In this document: piece by piece, positions 49,625 through 57,745 of the stretch
Layout: each line of letters starts with the position of its first letter
Numbering within the stretch: position 1 is the stretch's first letter
Assembly (NCBI GenBank): GCA_964451305.1
Contig: CAYVHV010000013.1
Location: forward strand, 13,071-77,070
Reading direction: 5' to 3'
From: SHLQ01 sp964451305
GTDB lineage: Bacteria > Actinomycetota > Acidimicrobiia > Acidimicrobiales > SHLQ01
DNA: 64,000 bases
Notes under the pieces: model-generated
What the model was told of the DNA's origin: nothing
What the model saw: only the letters and a program-made list of their open reading frames with translations
The model's database searches: none
Translations under genes and position numbers: made by a program

Positions 49625-49645
49625 TATTACGATTCGTAACATTAG
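49621..49645. promoter_or_regulatory. 25-bp imperfect palindrome at the kinase stop, before the DUF1800 gene
   Basis: CTAATATTACGA, T, TCGTAACATTAG: 12-base arms around one base with a single mismatched pair. The left arm overlaps the kinase TAA. The dyad lies 66 bases ahead of ATG 49712. It is AT-rich against a GC-rich background, with no T-run, so an operator is favoured over a terminator. Confidence 0.5.
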
Positions 49646-49711
49646 AGGTATTGCGGTGTAGGGTGTGGCGCACGTTCGTTTGCGGGTGGCACACATGGGA
49701 GCGGGAAGTAC

Positions 49712-51025
49712 ATGAATCTCACACGTCCAGAGGCAGCCCACCTGCTTCGCCGAGCCGCCGTCGGTGGCACGACCGGCCAGATCGACCGCTTCGTCGGTAT
49801 GAGCCGAGCGGCTGCGGTCAACAAACTGTTCAACACCTCCGTCACGCCAGACCTCCCGTTCTGGAGAGTCTTCGACAGTGGCGACGCTGACTACGCGGCA
49901 CAGACAAAGATGATCGAGTGGTGGGTCGATCGGATGATCACCTCACCACCGACGATCGAAGAGAAGCTCACCCTTTTCCTCCACGGCCACTTCGCGACCG
50001 GCCGAGAGAAAGTCGAAGACGCACGCCTCATGTGGGATCAGCACCGGCTGTTTCGCAACATCGGCAAGGGCTCGTTCCGGACGTTGCTCGAGCGGGTCTC
50101 ACTCGGGTCCGCGATGCTCATCTTCATCGACAACGAGACCAACGTGGTCGGCGCTCCCCAAGAGAACTTCGCCCGAGAGTTCATGGAGCTCCACACCGTC
50201 GGCAATGGCAACTTCACCGAAGCCGACGTCGTGGCCATGGCTCGGGCATGGACAGGTCACAACACGGTCGGTGCAACGCGGGAGAACAACTGGGTCTACG
50301 ACCCGACGTATGTGTTCAAACCCGAAGAACACGACAACGGACAAAAAACACTCTTCGGCATTCGCAAGAACTGGGATGCACACGACACGCTCGACGAGGT
50401 GTGCACCGGGGTGAAAGCCCAGGACACCGCAGAATTTTTCGCCCGCAAAATGTTCTCGTTCTACGCACACACCAACCCGTCGCAGCAGGTCGTGACCGAA
50501 TTGGCCAACGGGTTCCGTGCGAGCGGACTCAACATTGGATCACTCCTGCGCTCGATTCTGATGCACGACGAGTTCTGGGCACCCTCAACGCGCTACGCGC
50601 TGGTCAAGAGCCCCGTCGAGTACATGGTCGACATCATGCGCCGGAACCGCCTGCGCAGCAAGGACGACTTCGTTCGTTGGCGAATGGAGCGCATGGGCAT
50701 GGTGTTATTCGATCCACCAACGGTTGCCGGGTGGGGCCAGAACGACTTCTGGCTCAGTACGGCAACCGCCTGGGCAAAGTCCGAGTGGGTAAACAACTTG
50801 AAGTGGGGTGCCGACGACCGCAACATCCTTCAGAACACCGATTCGCTCACCGCCGACCAAGTCGTTAACCGGGTGCTGAGCTTCTATTCGATCTTCGATG
50901 CCTCAGCCTCTTCGAAAGCTCAGATCAAGAACGTCGTACAACAGACTCGTGACGTTGCCCCGTGGGAGATGAGCCATGCGCCATTTGCCGTGGGCATGTT
51001 TATGCCGGAGGTGCAGTGCGCATGA
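49712..51025 (+). CDS. DUF1800-family protein
   Basis: This 437-residue protein fits DUF1800, a family found next to DUF1501 in many bacteria and thought to take part in export or surface functions. It starts with RPEAAHLLRRAAVGGTTGQIDRFVGMSRAAAVNKL, followed by the conserved LFLHGHFATGREKVEDARLMWDQHRLFRNIGKGSFRTLLE and NFAREFMELHTVGNGNFTEADVVAMARAWTGH segments. There is no obvious signal peptide. Its function is unknown. ATGA overlap couples it to the DUF1501 gene. An upstream 25-bp dyad may control the pair. Confidence 0.92.
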   Translation: MNLTRPEAAHLLRRAAVGGTTGQIDRFVGMSRAAAVNKLFNTSVTPDLPFWRVFDSGDADYAAQTKMIEWWVDRMITSPPTIEEKLTLFLHGHFATGREKVEDARLMWDQHRLFRNIGKGSFRTLLERVSLGSAMLIFIDNETNVVGAPQENFAREFMELHTVGNGNFTEADVVAMARAWTGHNTVGATRENNWVYDPTYVFKPEEHDNGQKTLFGIRKNWDAHDTLDEVCTGVKAQDTAEFFARKMFSFYAHTNPSQQVVTELANGFRASGLNIGSLLRSILMHDEFWAPSTRYALVKSPVEYMVDIMRRNRLRSKDDFVRWRMERMGMVLFDPPTVAGWGQNDFWLSTATAWAKSEWVNNLKWGADDRNILQNTDSLTADQVVNRVLSFYSIFDASASSKAQIKNVVQQTRDVAPWEMSHAPFAVGMFMPEVQCA

Positions 51026-52293
51026 GTACCAACAGCTTTGAGCAACTTCACGAGCAACTGAACGTCGATCCCGAGCGGCCGCTTTCACTCATCAACCGCC
51101 GCCGGTTCCTCCAAGGCGCGCTCGCCGCCGGTGGAGCGCTCGCCGTGCCGGCAGCGTTCGCCGACTATGCAGCGGCTCAGGGTGGGAACGACACGATCGT
51201 TCTCACGGTCACCCTCGGCGGCGGCAACGATGGTCTCAACACTCTCGGGCCATTCAACACCGGCGCCTATCAAGATGTCCGAGGTCGGCTTGCAATCAGC
51301 CCCGGTCGAGCGCATCGAGCCGAAGGCCGCCTGTTCTTTCACCCGAACCTTCGTCGCCTTTCCAATCGCTTCAATGCAGGAGACGTCGCTGTTGTTCGAG
51401 GCGTCGGCGAGCCCCTCCGAGACCAAAGCCATTTCTCGAACATTGCCCGGTGGCAGTCGGCGAACCCGAATGGACGTATCACCGGTACCGGTTGGCTCGG
51501 TCGTTGGATGGACAGCACTCGCACGACCGCGTTCTCTGGCGTTACCGTCGGCGGCCGCGGAATTCCACTGCACTTTCGAAGCGCGGACAGCGACGTCACC
51601 GATCTTCCGCGAGTCGGCGGTTCGTCGCTCTACGGATCGGACTCCACCGAAGGCCGAGACCGTCGCTTGTACAACGCGATTTCGAACATGGGACGGCGCG
51701 CGAACCGAAGCGACTGGGTCAACCGCGTCGGCCAAGTCAACGCGCTCTCGATCTCGAGCGCTCGTGAAGCAGCCCCAGCGTTTGACCAAGCGCTCCCAGA
51801 GAACGAGCTTTCCTTGGACATGGTGCTGGCAGCCAGGGTGATCAACTTGAACCTCGGAACGAGAGTCCTCAACGTTGGTCACGGTGGCTACGACCTCCAC
51901 GATGACCAGATCGGGGCGAACTCGAGTGTTGGTGCCCACGCAGACCTGCTCGCGGAACTCGACCAAGGAATCGACGTGTTCTTCCGGACGCTTGATAGTC
52001 GGCTGGCCAGCCGAGTTGTCGTCATGGTGTACAGCGAGTTCGGCCGACGGGTTGAGCCAAACGGTTCGAATGGAACCGATCACGGCACGGCAAGTCACCT
52101 GTTTGCAATCGGCGATCGTGTCAACGGCGGCATGTACGGCGACGTCCCACCGATCAACGCGCTCGACGAGCGAGGCAACCTCCGAGTGACTTCGGATTTC
52201 CGGCGGGTGTATGCCTCCGTGCTCGAAGGAGCACTCGGGTCGCCGAGCAATTCGATCCTCGGCAGCCGCTATCCCAGCTTCAACATTTTGTAG
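51022..52293 (+). CDS. DUF1501-family protein with Tat signal
   Basis: This 423-residue protein starts at ATG 51022, which overlaps the DUF1800 stop. The N-terminus has a twin-arginine signal (NRRRFLQGALAAGGALAVPAAF, residues about 25-46), so it is exported folded. The body fits DUF1501, a sulfatase-like alkaline-phosphatase-superfamily fold: VLTVTLGGGNDGLNTLGPF, VRGVGEPLRDQSHFSNIARWQS, GTGWLGRW, LNVGHGGYDLHDDQIG, and EFGRRVEPNGSNGTDHGTASHLF with metal-type His and Asp. The enzymatic role is unknown. The DUF1800-DUF1501 pair suggests a complex. Confidence 0.92.
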   Translation: MSTNSFEQLHEQLNVDPERPLSLINRRRFLQGALAAGGALAVPAAFADYAAAQGGNDTIVLTVTLGGGNDGLNTLGPFNTGAYQDVRGRLAISPGRAHRAEGRLFFHPNLRRLSNRFNAGDVAVVRGVGEPLRDQSHFSNIARWQSANPNGRITGTGWLGRWMDSTRTTAFSGVTVGGRGIPLHFRSADSDVTDLPRVGGSSLYGSDSTEGRDRRLYNAISNMGRRANRSDWVNRVGQVNALSISSAREAAPAFDQALPENELSLDMVLAARVINLNLGTRVLNVGHGGYDLHDDQIGANSSVGAHADLLAELDQGIDVFFRTLDSRLASRVVVMVYSEFGRRVEPNGSNGTDHGTASHLFAIGDRVNGGMYGDVPPINALDERGNLRVTSDFRRVYASVLEGALGSPSNSILGSRYPSFNIL

Positions 52294-52306
52294 TCGAACC
52301 ATCACG

Positions 52307-52324
52307 TAGCGAGATATCCCGCTA
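52307..52324. promoter_or_regulatory. 18-bp palindrome after the DUF1501 gene
   Basis: TAGCGAGATATCCCGCTA has arms TAGCG and CGCTA around GATATC; one pair mismatches. It lies in the 113-base gap between the DUF1501 stop and the next gene's start at 52407. Its function is unknown; operator or terminator are both possible. Confidence 0.35.
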
Positions 52325-52406
52325 GAACGGTCGAAATCACGATGAACCCTCACGTACTGTGATTAGACTCGCCCCTGACCTATGCAGGAAAGACGGGTGA
52401 AGACAG

Positions 52407-53318
52407 TTGGATAGTGCACGTGAGCGGGCGGTCATCGTTCCAGTTGCGCACCCCACCCTCAGCGCTTTGCAGTCGTCGAGGATGGACGTCGTTGTCCATC
52501 TCCTTGCACTGGAACAGCTCACAGATGTGGCGACGGTCGACATCGACCTCACCGCGTTCGACTCCACCGATGGCGCACACGTCCGCCTCGGCGGCGTGCC
52601 GCGTTCGAACAGCGCCTCAGACTTCTTTGAAAAGGCCCACAAGATCGATTGGGTTGCACACTCAAACGCGTTCGCCGGGCTCGATGGTGAAACCGAAATC
52701 ACCGAGCGCGCTCAAGACCTGCGTGATGACGTCGAACTCACCGTTCGCTACGCACCGGGTGGTCAACTCGTCGGTGGAGCGGTCGACGCAGCACTCGCCC
52801 TATTCTTTGGCCGCCCACTTCGACGCGAGCTCGGAACGAACAAGCCGGTAGACCGGTCGATCAATACATTGCGAGACGCGGGATGGTCCCACGGCGACCT
52901 CCGCGGCCTGCTACACAAATGGGCGGTCCTCGACCCGGCGAGTGCGGTCGTGTTACTTCACATGGACCACGCCGAGTATGCTGGTGCGCACCACGAGCTG
53001 ATGTGCCGTTTCGACATTGTCCACTCCGAGTACGACTTCATCTCCGAAGTCGATCAGGCCGAGCTGCAAACGACGGGGACGGGCTCGATCCAGACCATGT
53101 TGCTCCGAGCAGACCGATCCTCTTTCGATGCGCTGGTCGACCGAAACCGTGCTGCTGTTCTCGGCTCGTACGTCGAAGAATTCAGCGTGCTACCAATTTC
53201 GGTGCTGTGGTCACCAGTCCGCCAAAGCGCAAGCGATATTGGCCACCAGCAACGTCTCCGCAAGCTTCGTCGAAAAGAGCTGACGAACCAGTTGCTCGAG
53301 AAAGCGCGAAACCGCTAG
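52407..53318 (+). CDS. Hypothetical protein
   Basis: This 303-residue protein is read from a TTG at 52407; ATG 52482 is an alternative that would remove the first 25 residues. It has no signal peptide or membrane segment. I recognise no domain. Notable stretches are DVATVDIDLTAFDSTDGAHVRLGGVPRSNSA, GWSHGDLRGLLHKWAVLDPASAVVLLHMDHAEY and a very basic C-terminus (LRKLRRKELTNQLLEKARNR). The adjacent convergent sulfotransferase shares its end: the stops sit in the palindrome TAGTTAACTA. A capsule or sulfation link would be a guess from neighbourhood only. Confidence 0.7.
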   Translation: MDSARERAVIVPVAHPTLSALQSSRMDVVVHLLALEQLTDVATVDIDLTAFDSTDGAHVRLGGVPRSNSASDFFEKAHKIDWVAHSNAFAGLDGETEITERAQDLRDDVELTVRYAPGGQLVGGAVDAALALFFGRPLRRELGTNKPVDRSINTLRDAGWSHGDLRGLLHKWAVLDPASAVVLLHMDHAEYAGAHHELMCRFDIVHSEYDFISEVDQAELQTTGTGSIQTMLLRADRSSFDALVDRNRAAVLGSYVEEFSVLPISVLWSPVRQSASDIGHQQRLRKLRRKELTNQLLEKARNR

Positions 53319-53322
53319 TTAA

Positions 53323-54423
53323 CTACCGCGGCTGAATCGAACGGGCGTCTTCGGCCTCAGCGAGTGTGGAGCGGAGTTTCTGAAGTCTCCGATTGTGGAT
53401 CTCGTACACCTTGGCAAACATCGCGAACGCATCGTCGAGACTGAGCACTGACTCGTTCTCTTCATCTGGGTACTTCTCGAACGACAGATCGAAGAGCGTC
53501 TCTCGATCTGGGAACCAGGCGTTTCGGGTTCTCTCGTTCGACTCTGCGAACTGGTCGTAGAACTCCTTCGCTGCCCGTTTGCTCGGGAGGTAACCAGCTC
53601 CGGCGAAATGCCGCTCCAGAATCTTGTTGATGTCACCCCGGCTCGGCTTGCCCGCAGCGGTATTTGGTTTTGGAATGTGCTGATTCATATGACGCAGAAA
53701 CAGCTGCGCTTCAGCACTCAGCGAACGATTGAGCGCCTTGGGCGCTCGGAGTTCCGACGCATCGATTCCGACGGCCGCTGAGAAGTCCTTTGTCGTGTCC
53801 CCATCGACGAGTTCGCTTCGTTGGAAGCGTCGAACGGTGATGGTCGAGTCGGGAAAGCTCGCTCGCCAGAAATCCAAGAGCTTGTCGTAGTAGTAGACCC
53901 GGGCTGCGGCAGATGATTCGTCGACCGGCGGCAAACAACTCGCACTGGAGCTTCCGGTCTTGAGCACGGTCGAATACATGCTGATCGCGAACTCGTGCTG
54001 GGGTCTGATGTAGGCAACAATCTCGACCTCTTCGCAGTACCGCAAGAGGAACTCTCGTAGAGCGAGCACTTCGTCGTCGTTGTTGATCACCGTGCCCAAA
54101 CGCTCGCTGCTGATGAGCAACGAGCGCTCTGGATGGGCGTTCGCTGCGAGTTCGCTACCGATCCTGTCGGCGAGGTCGACCTTGTGTGCTTCGACAGCGG
54201 CGGCGGTGTTCATTCCAAGACGCTTCCGTCGCGAGAAGCGCTTGTCGGTTCCGGCGAACAGGCAGACCAGGTCGACGTGTTCACTCGGACCCATCTGTGC
54301 GGGGACGAAGAAGCCTTGGGCCTTGAGCGCGTCCCGGTTGATCTTGAGGAACTGCTGAAGCGAGGTGGTGCCGGTCTTTTCAGTCCCGATGTGCAGGGTG
54401 CATTTCTTGAATCGTGAGGCCAT
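53323..54423 (-). CDS. Sulfotransferase-like protein
   Basis: This 366-residue protein begins with CTLHIGTEKTGTTSLQQFL (residues 8-26), a PAPS-binding loop of the sulfotransferase P-loop class with Lys16 and the TGTTS turn. Later FAISMYSTVLKTG and the YYYDKLLDFWRASF and RRFQRSELVDGD segments are consistent with sulfotransferases of the carbohydrate type. The second PAPS motif (3'-phosphate binding; expected Arg/Ser) is plausibly VEIVAYIRPQHEFAISMYS. It would transfer sulfate to a glycan or a similar substrate. There is no membrane anchor. The next gene upstream, ten bases away, encodes a lipoprotein. Confidence 0.8.
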   Translation of the reverse strand: MASRFKKCTLHIGTEKTGTTSLQQFLKINRDALKAQGFFVPAQMGPSEHVDLVCLFAGTDKRFSRRKRLGMNTAAAVEAHKVDLADRIGSELAANAHPERSLLISSERLGTVINNDDEVLALREFLLRYCEEVEIVAYIRPQHEFAISMYSTVLKTGSSSASCLPPVDESSAAARVYYYDKLLDFWRASFPDSTITVRRFQRSELVDGDTTKDFSAAVGIDASELRAPKALNRSLSAEAQLFLRHMNQHIPKPNTAAGKPSRGDINKILERHFAGAGYLPSKRAAKEFYDQFAESNERTRNAWFPDRETLFDLSFEKYPDEENESVLSLDDAFAMFAKVYEIHNRRLQKLRSTLAEAEDARSIQPR

Positions 54424-54432
54424 AGGCGACAG

Positions 54433-55116
54433 CTACTCGGACGGATTCTGAGCGGCTGCTTCGGCTTCTTTCGCAGCCTTCTTCTGGATGCTCTTTACTC
54501 GGCTGAAACGGCTCGTGATCACAAAGAGGATGAGGATGAGCGCTACCAGAACAATGGCCGCGGTAGTGGTTCCCAACGCGAGGAGAACGGCGATGTTCGT
54601 CGCAAAGACGCCGATGTCGGTCGTCGTGCCGCATTCTTCGTTGATGAGGTCTGGGTTGAATTGAATGACGCCCGTTCCGTCCCAGAGCAAGCCTGCTTGG
54701 AGGTCTGGTGTGCTGAAGTCAATTCTCTGGCCGTCCGGCTGGGTTTCGATGGTGTAGCGGATCCCAGGCTCGACCGTATCGGTGAGGGGAGTGACCGTCT
54801 CCCATCCCTCAGGGGTCTGTCCGACGAGAAACTCGATAAGACCGCCCTCAGGGATCGCTGGCTCTTGTTCAGCATCGGTGGTCGTCTCGAGCTCTTCGCC
54901 ATCCACGGGCGCTGCGGGGGCCTGAATCTCCCACAGGACGTCATCACGAATGAGAAGCGAAACGTTCGACGGGCCAGGGCAGTTATCGGCCAGGACTCGC
55001 ACGCCAGCTTCGGCCGTCGAGGTGCGTGTGAGCCGCAGTTCTCTCCGCTCATCCTCGGCACAGGCGGTGAGAAGAACGAGACAGCCAATGAGGACTGCCA
55101 AGATGCGTCGGGACAT
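54433..55116 (-). CDS. Lipoprotein with C-terminal membrane helix
   Basis: ATG 55116 gives 227 residues. The N-terminus is a lipoprotein signal (LIGCLVLLTAC, Cys 19). The middle domain has ALADNCPGPSNVSLLIRDDVLWEIQ- and FLVGQTPEGWETV-like strands and cysteines (NCPG, ECGTT). The C-terminal part has a second membrane helix (about 175-205: VLLALGTTTAAIVLVALILILFVI) and a basic tail with alanine-rich helix (KKAAKEAEAAAQNPSE). So the domain would be outside, with the C-terminus inside. I do not recognise the family. It is ten bases upstream of the sulfotransferase on the same strand. Confidence 0.75.
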   Translation of the reverse strand: MSRRILAVLIGCLVLLTACAEDERRELRLTRTSTAEAGVRVLADNCPGPSNVSLLIRDDVLWEIQAPAAPVDGEELETTTDAEQEPAIPEGGLIEFLVGQTPEGWETVTPLTDTVEPGIRYTIETQPDGQRIDFSTPDLQAGLLWDGTGVIQFNPDLINEECGTTTDIGVFATNIAVLLALGTTTAAIVLVALILILFVITSRFSRVKSIQKKAAKEAEAAAQNPSE

Positions 55117-55226
55117 TCCGTTGATTCTAGGGCCGAGGCCTGCCACGCACCGGCAGCCTCCTAGACTTGTAGGAAAGGCTGGCCACAATGGCCCGCCCGG
55201 TCGAGTTGATCCAACGGAAGGGTCTC

Positions 55227-56177
55227 ATGGCAAAGCGTCGTCGCAAGAAGCAAGTAGTGGTCGCGCCTCCTTCGGAGCCGCCTATGCGCCCAGGGATTAT
55301 CGGGCTCAGCCGCTCGGTTCCAGCCAACATTCCAAAGCCTCCGTACGCCGAGAACGGCGATCCCGGCCCATCGATCTCATCGCTGGTTCGTACTCCCGCT
55401 GAACTCGACGCCATGCGCCGCGCCGGAGCCATCGCGGCCGAGGTGCTCATTCACGCCGGCAAGTTTGTTGAGCCCGGCATCACGACGGACAAGATCGACG
55501 AGATCGTGCACAATGAGAGCATTCGACGCGGTGGATACCCGTCGCCGCTCAACTATCGCGGTTTCCGCAAATCGGTCTGTACATCGGTCAACGAAGTGAT
55601 CTGTCACGGAATCCCCGATAATCGTCCGCTTCTCGATGGGGACATCATCAACATCGACGTCACCGTCTACTACGACGGCGTACACGGCGACAACAGTTGT
55701 ACCTTCCTCGTCGGCGATGTCGATGAGCACTCACGGCACCTCGTTGCCGAGACGTACGTCTCGATGATGGAGGGCATCAAGACGGTGCGCAACGGTTCGA
55801 AGGTCCACGACATTGGCCGGGCGATCGAACGCCATGCTCGCAAGCACAACCTTGGCGTCGTCAAGGAGTTCATTGGCCACGGTGTTGGAACCGAGTTCCA
55901 TTCCGATCTGCAAATTCCGCACTACTACGACCCTCGTGCCAAGACGCAGCTCACCACCGGTATGACGTTCACCGTCGAACCAATGCTGACCCTCGGTGAC
56001 CCCGGGCTCTACCTGTGGGAAGACGAATGGACGGCGCTCACCATGGATGGGCGTCGAAGCGCACAGTTCGAGCACACGTTGGTGGCCACCGACGACGGAT
56101 ACGAACTACTGACGGTCGCGAGCAACGGCGATACCGCCGCCGAACTCTACGCACCAAAGTCCGCCACCGTCTCTTAA
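55227..56177 (+). CDS. map: Methionine aminopeptidase, type I
   Basis: This enzyme removes the initiator methionine. From ATG 55227 the protein is 316 residues and starts MAKRRRKKQ, followed by a 45-residue extension with Pro-rich segments typical of actinobacterial MetAP and then the pita-bread domain. Metal ligands are Asp in DGDIINIDVTVYYDG and in GVHGDNS, His in EFIGHGVGTEFH, Glu in FTVEPML and Glu in FEHTLVA. ATG 55188 upstream also has a GGAAAGG site; GGAAGGG five bases before 55227 makes this start at least as likely. It ends at the shared hairpin 56192-56244. Confidence 0.94.
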   Translation: MAKRRRKKQVVVAPPSEPPMRPGIIGLSRSVPANIPKPPYAENGDPGPSISSLVRTPAELDAMRRAGAIAAEVLIHAGKFVEPGITTDKIDEIVHNESIRRGGYPSPLNYRGFRKSVCTSVNEVICHGIPDNRPLLDGDIINIDVTVYYDGVHGDNSCTFLVGDVDEHSRHLVAETYVSMMEGIKTVRNGSKVHDIGRAIERHARKHNLGVVKEFIGHGVGTEFHSDLQIPHYYDPRAKTQLTTGMTFTVEPMLTLGDPGLYLWEDEWTALTMDGRRSAQFEHTLVATDDGYELLTVASNGDTAAELYAPKSATVS

Positions 56178-56191
56178 AGCGGCCCCTTCAC

Positions 56192-56244
56192 CCGAAATTT
56201 GAAGTTTGCTGGTCCTCAGAGGACCAACACTTTTCAAATTTCGG
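56192..56244. terminator. Compound hairpin between convergent map and RNase genes; copy 2 of the pair
   Basis: Outer arms CCGAAATTTGAA (56192-56203) and TTCAAATTTCGG (56233-56244) are perfect. Inside, TGGTCCT-CAG-AGGACCA is another perfect 7-bp stem. The right arm abuts the RNase gene's stop at 56245, so the hairpin lies exactly between converging stops. The outer arms match copy 1 at 7511-7561. Confidence 0.75.
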
Positions 56245-57678
56245 TTAGACCAGCTCGAAGTCGACCGTGCGGGTCGTAACTTCGGCGTTGTTCAAGCGAA
56301 CGAGAACCTCATCGCCGAGGTTGGCGTCGCCGTCTGCATACGCAACGACGGCGGGGTTGACGAGTTGTACCCGGACCCGGTTCTTCCGGTCGTCGATGGA
56401 GGTCACGAGCCCATGGAACGTCTCGCCGACGCGTCCTGACAACAAGGCGGCTTCGACGAGGTCGAGGACACCGCGGTCGAGGTTGCCCTCACGGTTACGG
56501 GCTTGACCAAGAATGCGTGGGAGCTCGGGCAGGGTCTCGAGGACCCACTCGGGAGGCCGCACGCCGGCGAGGCCAGCGAGGACGCACTCGTTGGCGTAGC
56601 GATCGCCGAGACGGCGTAGGGGCGCCGTCACGTGGGCGTACTCGGCCGATATCGCAGAATGCTCGGTGAGTTCGGGTAGCTCGCCATCGAAGGACTCGTA
56701 ACCGGCGCCGCGTAGCCCGCGAGCAGACTGGGCGATCATCGCTGCATCGATTGGATTGTTCGGGTTCAGTCCACGGACCATCTGCGGATAGCTGACCGAA
56801 CCAGGCCATTCAATGCCGAGCGCCTTGGCGACCGACCGGAGTTCGTCGATCGTACGGCGTTGCGGGCGGGGGAGTGTCCGAAGGATGCCGACCTTGGCAT
56901 CGATCATGATCGACGCTGCGGCAATGCCGGTGAGCAGGCTGATCTGCGCGTTCCAACCCTCGATCGGAAGCGATTCGTGGTACTCGAGCTCGAATCCGCC
57001 CGGGATGCGGGCGACCTCTTGAGAGGCCAGTCGCAACGACACCGCATCTCGCTCGACTTCGAGCTGCTCGCGGAGTTCGCCGACCGATCGAAGAGCGTTG
57101 AGCATAGGGTCGCCCGCGGCCACGAGCTCGTTTGCGTCGGTGTACGAGAGCTTTGCCCGAGAACGGACGACCGCTCGCTCGAGGTGCTTGTCGACGATCT
57201 TGCCGGAGGCGTCGAGGTCGATCGTCCACAGCAGCGACTGGCGGTCGACGTCGGGCAGCAGGCTAGCTGCGTCTTCGCTCAGGGCTTTGGGATGTAGGGG
57301 AGCTCGACTATCGGGGCTGTACATCGTAAAACCTCGAGCCTTGCTCTCGGTATCGATCGCCCCGCCTGGGGTAATCCAAGCAGCGACGTCGGCAATGGCG
57401 TAGAACACCCGCCAACCATCGCCGTGGCGCGAGCAGTGCAGCGCTTGGTCGAGATCCATCGAGTCGGGCGGGTCGATGGTGACGAGCTCGATGTCTGTGC
57501 GATCGGCAACGACCGATCCGGCCGAGCCTTCAGGAATCTGAGGACCGGCCTTTGCGCTGGCCTCTGCCTCAGTATTGACCTCGTCCGAAAAGCCATCCGG
57601 CACTTCGAGTTGCTCTCGCAAGGTAGAGAGACCCTTACAGATCACTTCGTCTTCACAGGTATATGGCAGCCTTGGCAT
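56245..57678 (-). CDS. RNB-domain ribonuclease (RNase II/R-like)
   Basis: From ATG 57678 it is 477 residues, shorter than typical RNase R. The RNB catalytic core is intact: VTIDPPDSMDLDQALH with the metal-binding aspartates, VFYAIADVAAWITPGGAIDTE, the FTMYSPDSRAPLHPKALSEDAASL strand, and SISAEYAHVTAPLRRLGDRYANE. There is no N-terminal cold-shock domain and only a short C-terminal barrel-like piece (VTSIDDRKNRVRVQLVNPAVVAYADGDANLGDEV). A TACCCT box 12 bases before ATG suggests a leaderless message. Function: 3' to 5' RNA decay. Confidence 0.9.
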   Translation of the reverse strand: MPRLPYTCEDEVICKGLSTLREQLEVPDGFSDEVNTEAEASAKAGPQIPEGSAGSVVADRTDIELVTIDPPDSMDLDQALHCSRHGDGWRVFYAIADVAAWITPGGAIDTESKARGFTMYSPDSRAPLHPKALSEDAASLLPDVDRQSLLWTIDLDASGKIVDKHLERAVVRSRAKLSYTDANELVAAGDPMLNALRSVGELREQLEVERDAVSLRLASQEVARIPGGFELEYHESLPIEGWNAQISLLTGIAAASIMIDAKVGILRTLPRPQRRTIDELRSVAKALGIEWPGSVSYPQMVRGLNPNNPIDAAMIAQSARGLRGAGYESFDGELPELTEHSAISAEYAHVTAPLRRLGDRYANECVLAGLAGVRPPEWVLETLPELPRILGQARNREGNLDRGVLDLVEAALLSGRVGETFHGLVTSIDDRKNRVRVQLVNPAVVAYADGDANLGDEVLVRLNNAEVTTRTVDFELV

Positions 57679-57745
57679 ACACCTAGGGTAAAGCAGATAC
57701 CGCCTCGTTCGTCTCTTTGCGCAAGCGAGTTGCTGGGCTGAGGCC

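Noticed and set aside
51085..52353. 422-residue minus-strand frame across the DUF1501 gene
   Set aside because: Antisense to a well-recognised gene with a Tat signal; no domain of its own.
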